64,000 nt of DNA from Candidatus Leptofilum proximum (GCA_016710325.1 JADJXK010000002.1:3286001-3350000), one strand, 5' to 3'; numbered from the stretch's first letter, positions 8,727 to 18,148 are shown. Program-made: numbers and translations. Notes: generated by a model not told the origin, from the sequence alone.

Positions 8727-8930
8727 TCAGTCGTCTCCTTTACAATTGCTTTCGTTCATTGGCAGTGTAGGCAGCAAGAAACTGACAAACGTTTCGAGAT
8801 CAGCGAAGTGCAAGACCTGTGCTTCTTCGCCTATTTGCTCCAGGCGGACGCGCCAACGGCCGTTTCCATCCTCGCGCCACAGCCGGAGAAGATAGGATCT
8901 GTAGACTGCTTTTTCCTTCGTCATAATCAC
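8727..8930 (-). CDS. Small conserved partner protein divergent from SARP regulator
   Basis: The 67-residue protein has the pattern SYLLRLWRE...WRVRLEQ...HFADLETFVSFLL. From memory this is a family of tiny Chloroflexota proteins found beside SARP or LuxR-type regulators. It starts with GTG at 8930 after GGAAAGG; the ATG two codons later is the alternative. It is transcribed divergently from the large regulator at 9040, so the two probably share control. No function is known; a regulatory partner is an inference. Confidence 0.7.
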   Translation of the reverse strand: MIMTKEKAVYRSYLLRLWREDGNGRWRVRLEQIGEEAQVLHFADLETFVSFLLPTLPMNESNCKGDD

Positions 8931-8968
8931 GCTGCCTTTCCTTCAGTACATGACACACAGTATGGTTT

Positions 8969-9009
8969 CCAACCATTACCCGATCATTACCAGGCCCGTT
9001 AATGGTTGG
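8969..9009. promoter_or_regulatory. Inverted repeat in divergent promoter region
   Basis: CCAACCATTA (8969-8978) and TAATGGTTGG (9000-9009) form perfect 10-bp arms 21 bases apart, about two helical turns centre to centre. The site lies between the divergent small gene and the SARP gene, a natural place for an autoregulatory operator. Confidence 0.5.
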
Positions 9010-9039
9010 CGCAAAGCGGTTTGTTGAGAGACTTTTTTC

Positions 9040-12000
9040 ATGGCACCCCTGCAACTCACCTTTTTTGGCGGTTTTAACGTCGCTTCCAGCGGAAAAGCGC
9101 TCGCTTTTTCACGGCGCAAGGTCATGGCCCTGCTGGTTTTTCTGGCTTTGGAGGCTGGTCAGGCGCACAGCCGAGAATCCTTGATGGGGCTGCTGTGGCC
9201 CGACCTGCCCGAAGCGGATGCGCGCAACAACCTGCGAGTGAGCCTGGCGCGGCTGCGTCAACGATTGGCCCCGGCCCAAACGGCCGTTCCCTCCCTCATC
9301 ACTAGCCGCGCCGAAGTCCGCTGGCAGATCGACAACGCAGGCAGCGTCTCTCTGGATAGTGCGGCATTCCAAACATTGTTGGCCCAAACGGATGATCATT
9401 CCCATGCCAGTCGGCAGGCGTGCCCGGACTGCCAGCAAAAGCTGGCCGCCGCCGTCGACATCTACCGCGGGCCGCTGCTGCACGGGTTTTACCTCGATGA
9501 TTGTCCCGCTTTTGAAGAGTGGTTGTTTGTCTGGCGCGAGCGCTTGCACCTGCAAACGATGGAGGCGTTGGATGAGTTAGCGCAGGGGCTGCTGGAAAAC
9601 GGCCGTCTCGACAAAGCCACCACCTACACCCGCCGTCAGCTTGAGTTGGACCCGCTGCACGACAGTGCGCAGCGGCGTCTGCTGCACCTGCTGGCCTACC
9701 AGGGGCAAACGGCCGCTGCCCTCAGCCAGTTCCAAAGCTATAAAACCGTGCTGCGTGAAGAATTGGGCATCGATCCAGACGTTGCCTTGCTGGAGTTAGT
9801 GCGGCAGATCAAAGCGGGCACGCTGCCCGCCCCCGGCACCCGTGAGGCCGAACAGGCTAAATCCGCTGTCCGCCATAACCTGCCGGAAAACTTGACCCCC
9901 TTCCTGGGCCGCGAAACGGAGCTGGCCCAGCTGGCGGCGCGGTTAGCCACGCCCGCCTACCGGCTTGTTACGCTGGTTGGCCCCGGCGGCATCGGCAAGA
10001 CGCGGCTGGCGCTGGAGGTAGCCCGGGCGAATTTGCACCAGTATCCGGATGGCGCTTTTTTTGTCTCGCTGAACGGCGTAACGGCCGCATCCGAGATTCC
10101 CAATGCCATTGCCGAAGCGATGCAGCTGCCCTTTAGCGGCGAAGGTTCCCCGGCAAGTGAAATTCTGCGTCTCCTGCAGCACAAGCAGCTATTGCTGGTC
10201 ATTGATAATCTGGAGCACATCATGGAGGCGGGCACGGCCCTGCTGCTGAAAATTCTTCAGGCAGCACCTCGGGTTGTGCTGCTGGTCACATCTCGTGAGC
10301 GGCTCAATGTGCAGGCCGAAGATCTGTTCCGTTTAAAAGGACTGCCTTACCCCACCGAGCCAGAGGATACAACCGCTGGGCAATTTCCCGCGGTTCGTTT
10401 GTTTGGCGATCGTGCCCACCGGCTTAACAAACAGGTGCTGCTCAACGACGAAACGCTGCCGCATGTGGTGCGCATTTGCCAGCTGGTGGAAGGTCTACCG
10501 CTGGGGCTGGAGCTGGCGGCAACCTGGGTTCGCGATTTTACCGTGGCCCAAATTGCCGACGCGATTGCCCAGGATATTGCCCTGCTGCAAACGGATTTAA
10601 AGGACGTTGACCCGCGCCATCAATCCATTGAAGGTGTGTTTGAATACTCCTGGCGGTTGCTTTCCGCTGAGGAGCAGCGTCTGCTGCCGCTGCTGTCGCT
10701 GTTTCGCGGTGGGTTTACCGCAGAGGCGGCGACGCAAGTTATGCAGGCCTCCCCGGTGGTCATCCGGCGGCTGCGCTACAAGTCACTGCTTCAGCACGAG
10801 GGAAACGGCCGTTACACCATTCACGAACTGGTGCGCCAGCTGGCGGAAAAACACCTGCGCCATACCCCGGAGATTATTCCAGCCGCCAGGCAAGCCTATG
10901 CCGCCTACTATTTAGGATTGGTCATAGAAAAAAGTCCCCTGCTCAACGGCCCTGAAGCGGCACAAACGGCAGTGGGGTTACGACAGGAGCTGGATAACAT
11001 TCGGGAGGCGTGGCAAACGGCCGTTCATCAGCTAGATCTGCCCCTCATCGCCCAGACCGCTGAACCCATTGTTGAATTTTTTGTGCATATCGGGCTCAAC
11101 TACGAAATCGAAAAACGAATAAGTGACGCGCTGGTCGCCTTGAAAACCGGCGGCGCAGAGAGTTCTGAGCAGCTGCTGATGCTGCTTGAGTTGCTAATTC
11201 TGGATTTAAAGCGCTATTACGAAAGGCCCGATCTGTTTGAAGCCAGCTTCGAGCCAATCATGGACCGCCTGCAAAATTGGGAAAATCCCCTCGCGCTGCC
11301 GTATCGAGCCAGGGCCGTTTTTTATCACAGCCATGCGCTGGCTGAGGGGGGACACGCGGAGAAAGCAGTTGCCCAATGTGAATTGGCGCTAGCCTTAGCC
11401 TACCAGATCAACCAGCCAATCCATTTGGGCTTCGTTTTGTGCCAGCGCGCTTTCTACCATTACAAAGAAAGACAGCTGCAGAAGGCATTAGATGCACTGA
11501 ACTCAGCGGCTTTGCTGTTCGAGCAAGAAGGGCATCTAAAAGGCATGTCGCGGGTAGAAGACAAGTTAGCGCCCTCTTATGCCGAAAACGGCAACTATTG
11601 GCAGGCGCTTGTGCACGACAAAAAAGCGCTGGCCCTCTACCAGCAGCTTGGTGATGAACGCATGATTCCCAGAGGACACCAGGGTGTAGGGCTTTCTTCG
11701 GTGATACTCGGTGACTATCAACAAGCTCGCTACCATTTCAACCAGGCTATCAAGCTCTCACAAAAGATCAGCCACGAATCTGGTGTAAAAGGGGGTTTGG
11801 GTGGTCTGGCGGAAGTAGAGTTTTTAGAAGGAAACCTCGAAGAGGCGAAACGATTGTACCAAATTTGTATTGCGCGTCGCCTTGAAGACAAAGAGTATGC
11901 TCGTTTCTGTTTTGAAGGGTCAGATATGGTCCGTATGTTGTGGCGTTCCCGCGAATATGAAGAAGCTGCCGCCCTGAACGAAGAGATTTTAGGCTGGGTA

Positions 12001-12354
12001 CACAAGTTCGGTAATCAAACAGATATCCAGATGGCCCAGGCCACCCAGGCATTGATCCTTTGGGAATTGGGGCAACATGAGCAGGCCGTTGATATTTTGG
12101 AAACAATTTGGCCCAATATTGATCCGTATAGCCTGGCAGAGCCGGTCAAAACGCTGTCTGATATCTATTCGGTTTTTGATCGGGCCAACCATCCACAGAC
12201 AAAAGCTGTCATTAACGTAGCGTATCAGGTGGTAAGCAAACTGGCCGATGATATCCCCGACCCGGCGCTGCAAGCTATGTTTTTGCAGAACGTGCCTTAC
12301 TGCCGGTGGCTGGCTGCTGGATTCAAAAAACACCAGCTCTTAGAAACCCCGTAA
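9040..12354 (+). CDS. SARP-family transcriptional regulator with NB-ARC ATPase and TPR repeats
   Basis: The 1104-residue protein is a large signal-integrating regulator. Residues 1-95 form an OmpR-type winged helix, and about 100-260 a bacterial transcriptional activation domain (BTAD). An NB-ARC-type NTPase follows from about 280 with Walker A GPGGIGKTR, Walker B LLLVIDNLE and a GLPLGLELAA motif. From about 650 to the end it is helical TPR-like. The BTAD holds a HSHASRQACPDC segment (His-x-His ... Cys-x-x-Cys), which may bind metal. Targets and ligand are unknown. It ends at a terminator shared with the tRNA gene. Confidence 0.92.
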   Translation: MAPLQLTFFGGFNVASSGKALAFSRRKVMALLVFLALEAGQAHSRESLMGLLWPDLPEADARNNLRVSLARLRQRLAPAQTAVPSLITSRAEVRWQIDNAGSVSLDSAAFQTLLAQTDDHSHASRQACPDCQQKLAAAVDIYRGPLLHGFYLDDCPAFEEWLFVWRERLHLQTMEALDELAQGLLENGRLDKATTYTRRQLELDPLHDSAQRRLLHLLAYQGQTAAALSQFQSYKTVLREELGIDPDVALLELVRQIKAGTLPAPGTREAEQAKSAVRHNLPENLTPFLGRETELAQLAARLATPAYRLVTLVGPGGIGKTRLALEVARANLHQYPDGAFFVSLNGVTAASEIPNAIAEAMQLPFSGEGSPASEILRLLQHKQLLLVIDNLEHIMEAGTALLLKILQAAPRVVLLVTSRERLNVQAEDLFRLKGLPYPTEPEDTTAGQFPAVRLFGDRAHRLNKQVLLNDETLPHVVRICQLVEGLPLGLELAATWVRDFTVAQIADAIAQDIALLQTDLKDVDPRHQSIEGVFEYSWRLLSAEEQRLLPLLSLFRGGFTAEAATQVMQASPVVIRRLRYKSLLQHEGNGRYTIHELVRQLAEKHLRHTPEIIPAARQAYAAYYLGLVIEKSPLLNGPEAAQTAVGLRQELDNIREAWQTAVHQLDLPLIAQTAEPIVEFFVHIGLNYEIEKRISDALVALKTGGAESSEQLLMLLELLILDLKRYYERPDLFEASFEPIMDRLQNWENPLALPYRARAVFYHSHALAEGGHAEKAVAQCELALALAYQINQPIHLGFVLCQRAFYHYKERQLQKALDALNSAALLFEQEGHLKGMSRVEDKLAPSYAENGNYWQALVHDKKALALYQQLGDERMIPRGHQGVGLSSVILGDYQQARYHFNQAIKLSQKISHESGVKGGLGGLAEVEFLEGNLEEAKRLYQICIARRLEDKEYARFCFEGSDMVRMLWRSREYEEAAALNEEILGWVHKFGNQTDIQMAQATQALILWELGQHEQAVDILETIWPNIDPYSLAEPVKTLSDIYSVFDRANHPQTKAVINVAYQVVSKLADDIPDPALQAMFLQNVPYCRWLAAGFKKHQLLETP

Positions 12355-12359
12355 AAGGA

Positions 12360-12395
12360 TCAAAAAAAGCTCCGCCAAACGGCGGGGCTTTTTTG
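12360..12395. terminator. Bidirectional terminator between SARP gene and tRNA-Glu
   Basis: The stem AGCTCCGCC with GGCGGGGCT (one G-T pair) is flanked by A-run on the left and T-run on the right. It can stop transcription of the plus-strand regulator and of the minus-strand tRNA. Confidence 0.85.
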
Positions 12396-12468
12396 TGCCC
12401 TCACGGAGATTCGAACTCCGGTCTTAGCCTTGAAAGGGCTACGTCCTGGTCCCCTAGACGATGAGGGC
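12396..12468 (-). tRNA. tRNA-Glu (anticodon TTC)
   Basis: The reverse complement folds into a standard cloverleaf: acceptor GCCCTCA paired with TGAGGGC, anticodon stem AGCC/GGCT with loop CTTTCAA (anticodon TTC), and a T-arm with GTTCGAATC. The discriminator is A and the CCA end is not encoded. The D-arm sequence CGTCTAGGGG is typical of glutamate tRNAs. Confidence 0.95.
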
Positions 12469-12515
12469 AACGGGCGAAATTTTATCATTCCGCGGCAGAT
12501 GGGTCAAGGAGTTTG

Positions 12516-12530
12516 TATAATTCCGGCATG
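12516..12530 (+). promoter_or_regulatory. Minus-10 box abutting start codon (leaderless GNAT gene)
   Basis: TATAAT at 12516-12521 is followed by only six bases and then the ATG at 12528. No ribosome site is visible. A transcript starting the usual distance after this box would begin at the ATG. No clear minus-35 is seen. Confidence 0.6.
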
Positions 12531-13397
12531 AACAGTTCCCCCTGGTTGGTGCGCCCCCCTCAGTCAGCCGACGCGGCTGCCCTGGTGACAATCACCACCG
12601 CCACCACGCCGCACCACATCCGCCAGACGATGGCCCAGACAGACGGCCGTTTCTGGACCCTCACCCACCTTTCCCAGCCCATTGGCTACGCTGCCCTGCT
12701 GCCCCTGCCCGGTTTGCCCCACCTGTTTGAGCTTATCGGCGGCATCGCGCCGGAGTTCCGCCGCCAGGGTGCAGGCAGCTTTTTGTGGCAGGCGGTGCGC
12801 CGGGCCGTGATGGGTACGGCCGTCCAGCAAATCACCCACCCCGTGCCTGCCCTAGACACCCCCACCGCCTGCTTTTTGCAGCATCACGGCTTTGCCCCGG
12901 AACACGAGGAATGGACGATGTCACTCGACCCTCTGCCCGCCGCTTCGCTGGCTCCACCCACCCGGTCTGGCCAGCTGAGAAGGGTAGACCAGGTGACGGC
13001 CGTCCGCACCCTGCCGCCCCTCTACGAACGCTGCTTTGCCTACACCGCCTGGTTTCAGCCCTACAGTGCCGCCGAAGTCAGCGCCACCTGGGAGCCAAAC
13101 GACGAGCTGTGGATGCTCGTGGTTGATGCGGCACCAATCGGTTTTGCCTGGCTGCACCGGCCCACGCCAAACGCGGTGGAGATTGAGCCGATTGGCATTG
13201 TGCGGGAAAAACAGGGCATGGGCTACGGCCGTACCCTCCTCACCACCCTCCTGCAGCAGTTGCAAAACCGGGGCATACAGTCCGTTTCTCTCGGCGTTTG
13301 GGCGAACAATGAAACGGCCGTGCGCCTCTACCAATCGCTCGGCTTCCGCCACGTCAGCAGCAGCTACAGCCTCACTTACACGCTAAGTTCCACATGA
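12528..13397 (+). CDS. Tandem GNAT-family acetyltransferase
   Basis: The 289-residue protein has two GNAT folds in a row. The N-terminal one (about 1-130) carries a degenerate acetyl-CoA loop (PEFRRQGAGSFLW). The C-terminal one (about 150-289) has a good pyrophosphate-binding loop (REKQGMGYGRTLL) and a late NNETAVRLYQSLGF helix. Two-domain GNATs include mycothiol synthase-like enzymes, but the substrate is not deducible. It has no ribosome site; a TATAAT six bases ahead of the ATG suggests leaderless translation. Confidence 0.85.
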   Translation: MNSSPWLVRPPQSADAAALVTITTATTPHHIRQTMAQTDGRFWTLTHLSQPIGYAALLPLPGLPHLFELIGGIAPEFRRQGAGSFLWQAVRRAVMGTAVQQITHPVPALDTPTACFLQHHGFAPEHEEWTMSLDPLPAASLAPPTRSGQLRRVDQVTAVRTLPPLYERCFAYTAWFQPYSAAEVSATWEPNDELWMLVVDAAPIGFAWLHRPTPNAVEIEPIGIVREKQGMGYGRTLLTTLLQQLQNRGIQSVSLGVWANNETAVRLYQSLGFRHVSSSYSLTYTLSST

Positions 13398-13453
13398 GTC
13401 CTTCCCTAGAACTATCTTTACGATTTTCCCGAACCGTCTTACAATGAACCCGT

Positions 13454-13544
13454 AGTCGGTAATCTGTTATCTATCGGTAATCCGTTCACCGATTACCGTT
13501 CACCGTTTACCGATCACCGATCACCGTTTACCGATCACCGGCCA
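13454..13544. repeat. 7-base CGGTNAN word array, both orientations
   Basis: One short plus-oriented run (CGGTAAT) is followed by a longer inverted run (CACCGAT, TACCGTT, CACCGTT). It lies upstream of the MoxR ATPase gene; the same word follows that gene. Confidence 0.8.
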
Positions 13545-13582
13545 TAACGGCCGTGTTTGCTATTTAAAAATGGAGAAAGAGC

Positions 13583-14518
13583 ATGTTCAAAGATATCGCC
13601 GATGTACGTGACAGGCTTGGCCAACAGCAGTACATCGCATCTGAAGAAATAGGCACTGTGGTTTACCTGGCCCACTCCCTCTGCAAGCCGATTTTGGCTG
13701 AGGGACCGGCCGGGGTCGGCAAGACGGAGCTGGCCAAAGCGTGGGCGTTAGCCACCGGGATGCCGCTCATCCGCTTGCAGTGCTACGAAGGGCTGGACGA
13801 AAGCAAAGCCCTGTACGAGTGGGAATATGCCAAGCAAATGTTGTACACTCAGCTGCTGCGCGACACCCTGCGCAACGTCCTGGGTGATGTCAACTCCCTG
13901 GCCGAAGCCGCCAGCCGCCTGGCAGATGAAGAGGATGTCTTTTTCTCCGAAAATTTCCTCCTCCCCCGACCCCTCCTCACAGCTCTCACTGCCGACGAAC
14001 CCGTCGTCCTGCTCATCGACGAAATTGACCGCGCCGACGTGGAATTTGAGGCCTTCCTCCTGGAAGTGCTCAGCGATTTCCAGGTGAGCGTGCCAGAATT
14101 AGGCACCATTCACGCCAAGCACCAGCCGATGGTGCTGCTCACCAGCAACAACACCCGTGAACTCAGCGAAGCGCTCAAGCGGCGCTGCCTCTACCTGTAC
14201 GTGGACTACCCCACGCAAGATGCCGAGCTGGAAATTGTGCGCCTCAAGGTGCCGGATCTCAAGCCAGCCCTGGCGCAGCAGGCGGTAGCCGTGGTGCACC
14301 AGCTGCGCAACATGGACCTGCGCAAAATGCCCAGCATCAGCGAAACGCTTGACTGGGCGCGCGCCCTGGTCACCCTCAACGCCAGCTCAATCGACGAAAA
14401 GACGCTCACCAACACCCTCACCGTCCTGCTGAAATATGAAACCGACGTGCAAAAAGCGCGCCGCATGATGGGCGGTGGTAGTGATGAGAGTGGGCGATAC
14501 GGCCGTTATAATCGGTAA
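13583..14518 (+). CDS. MoxR-type AAA+ ATPase
   Basis: The 311-residue AAA+ protein has Walker A (AEGPAGVGKTELAKA, near residue 40), Walker B (VVLLIDEIDRAD, near 140), sensor 1 (LLTSNNTRELSEALKRRC) and a C-terminal lid. This matches MoxR/CoxD-like chaperone ATPases, which work with a VWA-domain partner on metalloenzyme maturation or protein-complex remodelling. A VWA gene follows at 14595. Its last codons and stop (AAT CGG TAA) are part of a 7-base repeat word. Confidence 0.9.
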   Translation: MFKDIADVRDRLGQQQYIASEEIGTVVYLAHSLCKPILAEGPAGVGKTELAKAWALATGMPLIRLQCYEGLDESKALYEWEYAKQMLYTQLLRDTLRNVLGDVNSLAEAASRLADEEDVFFSENFLLPRPLLTALTADEPVVLLIDEIDRADVEFEAFLLEVLSDFQVSVPELGTIHAKHQPMVLLTSNNTRELSEALKRRCLYLYVDYPTQDAELEIVRLKVPDLKPALAQQAVAVVHQLRNMDLRKMPSISETLDWARALVTLNASSIDEKTLTNTLTVLLKYETDVQKARRMMGGGSDESGRYGRYNR

Positions 14519-14586
14519 TCGGTGGTCGGTAATCGGTGAACGGTTTACCGATTACGGATAACCGATTACTGATTACCGTTTTCGGA
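14512..14586. repeat. 7-base CGGTNAN word array with inverted copy
   Basis: The word begins inside the last two codons of the MoxR gene, supplies its TAA, repeats about four times and is followed by inverted copies (TTACCGA, AACCGAT), ending just before the ribosome site of the VWA gene. Confidence 0.85.
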
Positions 14587-14594
14587 GAAAGCAG

Positions 14595-15971
14595 ATGGAT
14601 AACCGAGTTGTAGAATTCATTCGAGGTTTACGGGCCGCCGGGGTGCGCGTGTCGCTGGCGGAATCGGTGGATGCCCTGCACGCCGTAGAGGCGCTGGGCG
14701 TCACCAACAAAGAGGTGTTCCGCTCCTCGCTGCGCACCACCCTCATCAAAGAATCCGACGATTTTGCCGCGTTTGAGGAGCTGTTCCCTCTCTACTTTGG
14801 CAGCGGCGGCCCGCCCCTGCAAAGCGCCCTCGAAGACATGTCGGCCGACGAGCAGGAAATGCTAAAAATGGCGCTGAGCGCGCTCAGCGGTCGTATGCAG
14901 CAGCTGCTCGACTGGCTCTCCAGCGGCGATGGCCCTACCAAGGAAGAACTGGAAGAAATGGCCCGTCGCGCCGGGATAGAGTGGGCCAACAACCCGCAAG
15001 AAGGGCGCTGGGTCACCCGGCGCATGCTGCAGCAAATGGGTTTTGCCCAGCTGGAAGAACAAATGCAGCAGCTCTACGAGAAGCTGCAAGAAATGGGCAT
15101 GAGCCAGGATGCCATCGAAAAATTGATGGGCGTGGTGGAGGCCAACCGCGAGGCGCTGGCCGAACAGGTCGCCCAGCGCGTCGGCCAGCAAATCGCCGAG
15201 CAGCGCGCCAACCGCCCCGAAGATCTGCACGGCTCTGACCTGATGCACAAGCCGCTGCAATCCCTCACCGAAGAGGATGCCAACCAGCTGCGCAAAGAGG
15301 TGCAGCGCCTGGTAACGCAGCTGCGCAGCCGGGCGGCGCTGCGGCGCAAGCGTGGCAACAAGGGCAAATTCGACTCCAAAAGCACCATTCGTTCTAATCT
15401 TAAAAATGGCGGCGTACCCATCGAGCTCAAGTTCAAGAAAAAGAAGCTTAAGCCCAGCCTGGTGCTCATCTGCGACGTCTCGACCTCGATGCGCGCCGTG
15501 GCCGAGTTCATGCTGCGGCTGACCTACGAACTGCAAGACCAGGTAGCCCGTGCCCGCAGCTTCGCCTTCAACTCCGACATGCGTGAAATCAGCGTCACAT
15601 TCTCCGGCAGCCGCGCCGCCGACGCCGTAACCCAGGTGCTGTACGACATTCCGCCCGGCTACTATGCCACCGATTTGGGCAACAGTTTAAATTCGTTTTA
15701 CAAACATTGGCTGGATGCGGTGGACGGCCGTACCACCGTCGTCATTTTGGGCGATGGGCGCAACAACTTCAACTCCCCGCGCCTCGACCTGATGAAAGAT
15801 CTACAGCGGCGGGCCAAGCGGCTGGTCTGGTTCAACCCCGAGCACCAGCGCCAATGGGGCACCGGCGACAGCGACATGCTGGAATATTACCCGGTGTGTG
15901 ATTCGGTCAGCGTGGTGCGCAACCTGGCTCAGCTGGCAACGGCCGTAGACCGCCTCCTCGCCGACGCCTGA
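14595..15971 (+). CDS. VWA-domain protein (CoxE-like), MoxR partner
   Basis: The 458-residue protein has a helical N-terminal half rich in Gln and Glu and a C-terminal von Willebrand A domain. The MIDAS motif is intact (CDVSTS near residue 295, then YATDLGNSL and VILGDGRNN). CoxE/VWA proteins bind substrates for a MoxR ATPase, and the adjacency supports one functional unit. The target complex is not in the window. The gene ends convergent with a lipoprotein, separated by a long palindrome. Confidence 0.88.
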   Translation: MDNRVVEFIRGLRAAGVRVSLAESVDALHAVEALGVTNKEVFRSSLRTTLIKESDDFAAFEELFPLYFGSGGPPLQSALEDMSADEQEMLKMALSALSGRMQQLLDWLSSGDGPTKEELEEMARRAGIEWANNPQEGRWVTRRMLQQMGFAQLEEQMQQLYEKLQEMGMSQDAIEKLMGVVEANREALAEQVAQRVGQQIAEQRANRPEDLHGSDLMHKPLQSLTEEDANQLRKEVQRLVTQLRSRAALRRKRGNKGKFDSKSTIRSNLKNGGVPIELKFKKKKLKPSLVLICDVSTSMRAVAEFMLRLTYELQDQVARARSFAFNSDMREISVTFSGSRAADAVTQVLYDIPPGYYATDLGNSLNSFYKHWLDAVDGRTTVVILGDGRNNFNSPRLDLMKDLQRRAKRLVWFNPEHQRQWGTGDSDMLEYYPVCDSVSVVRNLAQLATAVDRLLADA

Positions 15972-15977
15972 AAACCT

Positions 15978-16033
15978 CCGTAGCCGCAGTTTCTTACTGC
16001 GCTCAACTGCGCGATAAGAAATCGCGGCTACGG
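15978..16033. repeat. Long palindrome between convergent genes
   Basis: Two 25-base arms starting CCGTAGCCGCAG surround a six-base loop. The arms match except for two dinucleotides that differ on both sides (AG against GA), leaving two internal loops. The outer arm resembles that of the palindrome at 62009-62061, so they belong to one family. Confidence 0.85.
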
Positions 16034-16049
16034 GGTTCACTCCTCTGTT

Positions 16050-17354
16050 TTATCCCCCAATCTTGGCATTGGCCGCTTCAATCGCCGGAATCAACCGGTT
16101 CAGGCTGTCATTGATGCCGGTGCGGGCCGCACCGTAGTTCAGGGCTGAAATGACGCCGCCACCACCATCGCACAGGCTGTTGATGCTTTCGTTGGTGGCC
16201 AGGAAATTTTCCACGGCAAAGATGTAGTCGTTGTAGATACCCGCCCAGTCATCCGGCACACCGCTGTAGGTGGCGCTGCGAATGGTGTCGTCGTAATACT
16301 GCTGGTATTCGGCACAGGTGCCACCCTGGCCGTTGTACAGCCGGTCCAGCAACCCACCTGCCTGCTCAATCGCCGAGCGGACCCCATTCATGCTGTCGCG
16401 CAGGGCGGTGGGGTTGAAGACGATGGGATTCGGCCGTACCGGTTCGGCCGCTGGTGGCGGCGTGGCGGTAGCCGCAGAGGGTGCAGTTCCCATCGTGGCG
16501 TCATCCCACATGACTTCATTGTGAGCGGGGCGGTCTGATCCTGTATAGCCAGCCACCAAAAGGATGGCGATACGCTCGGTCTGAGCCACAGCATCTACGG
16601 AAATAAACTGCCACGTGTCAATGGGCCGAACAATCCCTGAACAAACGGACGTGTCCAGCCAGCGATCGCTTTCGCCCGTCACATTGATGCAAACCTGCGC
16701 ACCGACATCACCGGGATTTTGAGATACGGTACGATCCTCACCGCTGCTTGACCAGATTTTGACCCACACACCCGCTCTGTAAGTTGTGCCCGGCACAATT
16801 ACGTCGCCACTCACTCTTTGGAAAAAGGTGGTCCGCCAAAATCCTACGTTCACTGCCGATTGTTGTCCTGAGTGAACGAACTGCGGCTTATCAGCAGCCG
16901 CATAAATATTGGGCTGTCCAGAGCTATTTTGCACTTCCCAGGAGACTCCGCCCTGCTCAAAACCTGAATTGTTAAGCAAGTTGGGGCCAGCCGGGGCGGG
17001 CGCCGGTGGTGGCGCGGCCGCTGGCGCTGGGGGCGCGGTGGTGGGGGTGGACGGTACGGCCGTTGCCATCTGCGTCGCCGTCGGTGCAGTGGTAGGTGTT
17101 TCCGTCGGCACTGCCGTAGGCGTGGCTGTGGGTTCCGGCGTGTCGGTCGGTGCAGCGGTGGCCGTTTCCGTGGGCGCCGTAGTGTTGGTTGGCGCCACGG
17201 TGGCCGTTGCCGGTTCTGTGGGCGACTCAGTGGGGATTGCGGTGTTCTCCGTGGCAACGGCCGTAGCTTCCGCCACTTCGGCCGCCGGGGTTTGGCCACA
17301 CGCTGTCAACAGGAGTAAACAGCAAAGTGCGGCAAGGTAGACAACTTTTTTCAT
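16050..17354 (-). CDS. Lipoprotein with Thr/Pro linker and carbohydrate-binding-like domain
   Basis: The 434-residue protein has a signal with lipobox LTAC. About 90 residues of Thr/Pro/Ala/Glu repeat follow as an extended stalk. A beta-sandwich from LLNNSGFEQG (about residue 128) resembles family 4/9 carbohydrate-binding or galactose-binding modules. A second Pro-rich linker and a helical C-terminal domain with paired cysteines end the protein. It is probably displayed on the cell surface; ligand unknown. Confidence 0.8.
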   Translation of the reverse strand: MKKVVYLAALCCLLLLTACGQTPAAEVAEATAVATENTAIPTESPTEPATATVAPTNTTAPTETATAAPTDTPEPTATPTAVPTETPTTAPTATQMATAVPSTPTTAPPAPAAAPPPAPAPAGPNLLNNSGFEQGGVSWEVQNSSGQPNIYAAADKPQFVHSGQQSAVNVGFWRTTFFQRVSGDVIVPGTTYRAGVWVKIWSSSGEDRTVSQNPGDVGAQVCINVTGESDRWLDTSVCSGIVRPIDTWQFISVDAVAQTERIAILLVAGYTGSDRPAHNEVMWDDATMGTAPSAATATPPPAAEPVRPNPIVFNPTALRDSMNGVRSAIEQAGGLLDRLYNGQGGTCAEYQQYYDDTIRSATYSGVPDDWAGIYNDYIFAVENFLATNESINSLCDGGGGVISALNYGAARTGINDSLNRLIPAIEAANAKIGG

Positions 17355-17579
17355 GATGAACCTCCCTCAAACAGTTGACAAGACAGGCAAATTTTAGCAC
17401 CGGCAACGCACATCTTCACTACCAAATGTCACAAAAAAAACAGGCCAGGCATCAATCCCCCACCGCCTCACCGCTCTCTTTTCCTCTCTCCGATCTTCCC
17501 CCTCCCCACAATTTGCATTTCTGATCAAAAATAATTACCCTCATGCGTCTAATTAACCAGAAAATGAACTGGAGCAGTC
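17355..17579. promoter_or_regulatory. Divergent promoter region upstream of ECF sigma gene
   Basis: This AT-richer stretch separates the minus-strand lipoprotein from the plus-strand sigma operon. CATGCGTCTAATTA at about 17543-17556 contains a CGTC-like minus-10 of the kind used by ECF sigma factors, but I cannot see a convincing minus-35, so autoregulation is only a possibility. Confidence 0.35.
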
Positions 17580-18140
17580 ATGTCGCAACTGGACAATCTG
17601 GTACAACGGTGCCAGCAGGGTGAACTGGCCGCCTTTTCTGAACTGTTTCAACAGCAGGAAACGGCCGTCTACCGCCTGGCGCTGACCATCTTACAAAATG
17701 AGCAGGACGCCGAAGATGCCGTCCAGGATGTCTTTTTGCGCATTTTTGAGCAGATCAAACAGTACCAGGGGCAGGCGGCCTTCAATACCTGGCTCACGGC
17801 CATCGTGGTAAACAGCTGTCGCGACAAGCTGCGCCGCCGCAAGGTGCGCCGGGCACTCTCGCTGGATTGGCTGCGCCACCAGGCCAGCCACCACAACGTG
17901 CCTGAGACGGTCGACCAGCGCCAGCAGTCGCAGCAGCTGTGGACACTCATCAACACCCAGCTGGACGACAAACACCGGCTGCCGCTTATCCTGCACTACC
18001 ACCAGCGGCTTTCCTGCGCCGAGGTGGCCGACATTTTGGGCATTCGCGTCAGCACCGTCTACTCCCGGCTTAACACCGCCCGCCAACGGCTGCGTGAGCA
18101 GCTCCAGGCCGAATCCGAGCCACAGCTCAAGCGAGGTTAA
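17580..18140 (+). CDS. ECF-type RNA polymerase sigma factor
   Basis: The 186-residue protein has sigma-70 region 2 (about 25-95, with AEDAVQDVFLRIFEQI and FNTWLTAIVVNSCRDKLRRR) and region 4 (about 125-178, with helix-turn-helix CAEVADILGIRVSTVYSRL), and lacks regions 1 and 3. ECF sigma factors redirect RNA polymerase after release from an anti-sigma factor. The next gene, nine bases away, encodes a zinc-finger membrane protein that fits that role, and the operon continues into FtsX-type transporters. Start after GGAGCAG. Confidence 0.93.
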   Translation: MSQLDNLVQRCQQGELAAFSELFQQQETAVYRLALTILQNEQDAEDAVQDVFLRIFEQIKQYQGQAAFNTWLTAIVVNSCRDKLRRRKVRRALSLDWLRHQASHHNVPETVDQRQQSQQLWTLINTQLDDKHRLPLILHYHQRLSCAEVADILGIRVSTVYSRLNTARQRLREQLQAESEPQLKRG

Positions 18141-18148
18141 TTAGAAAC

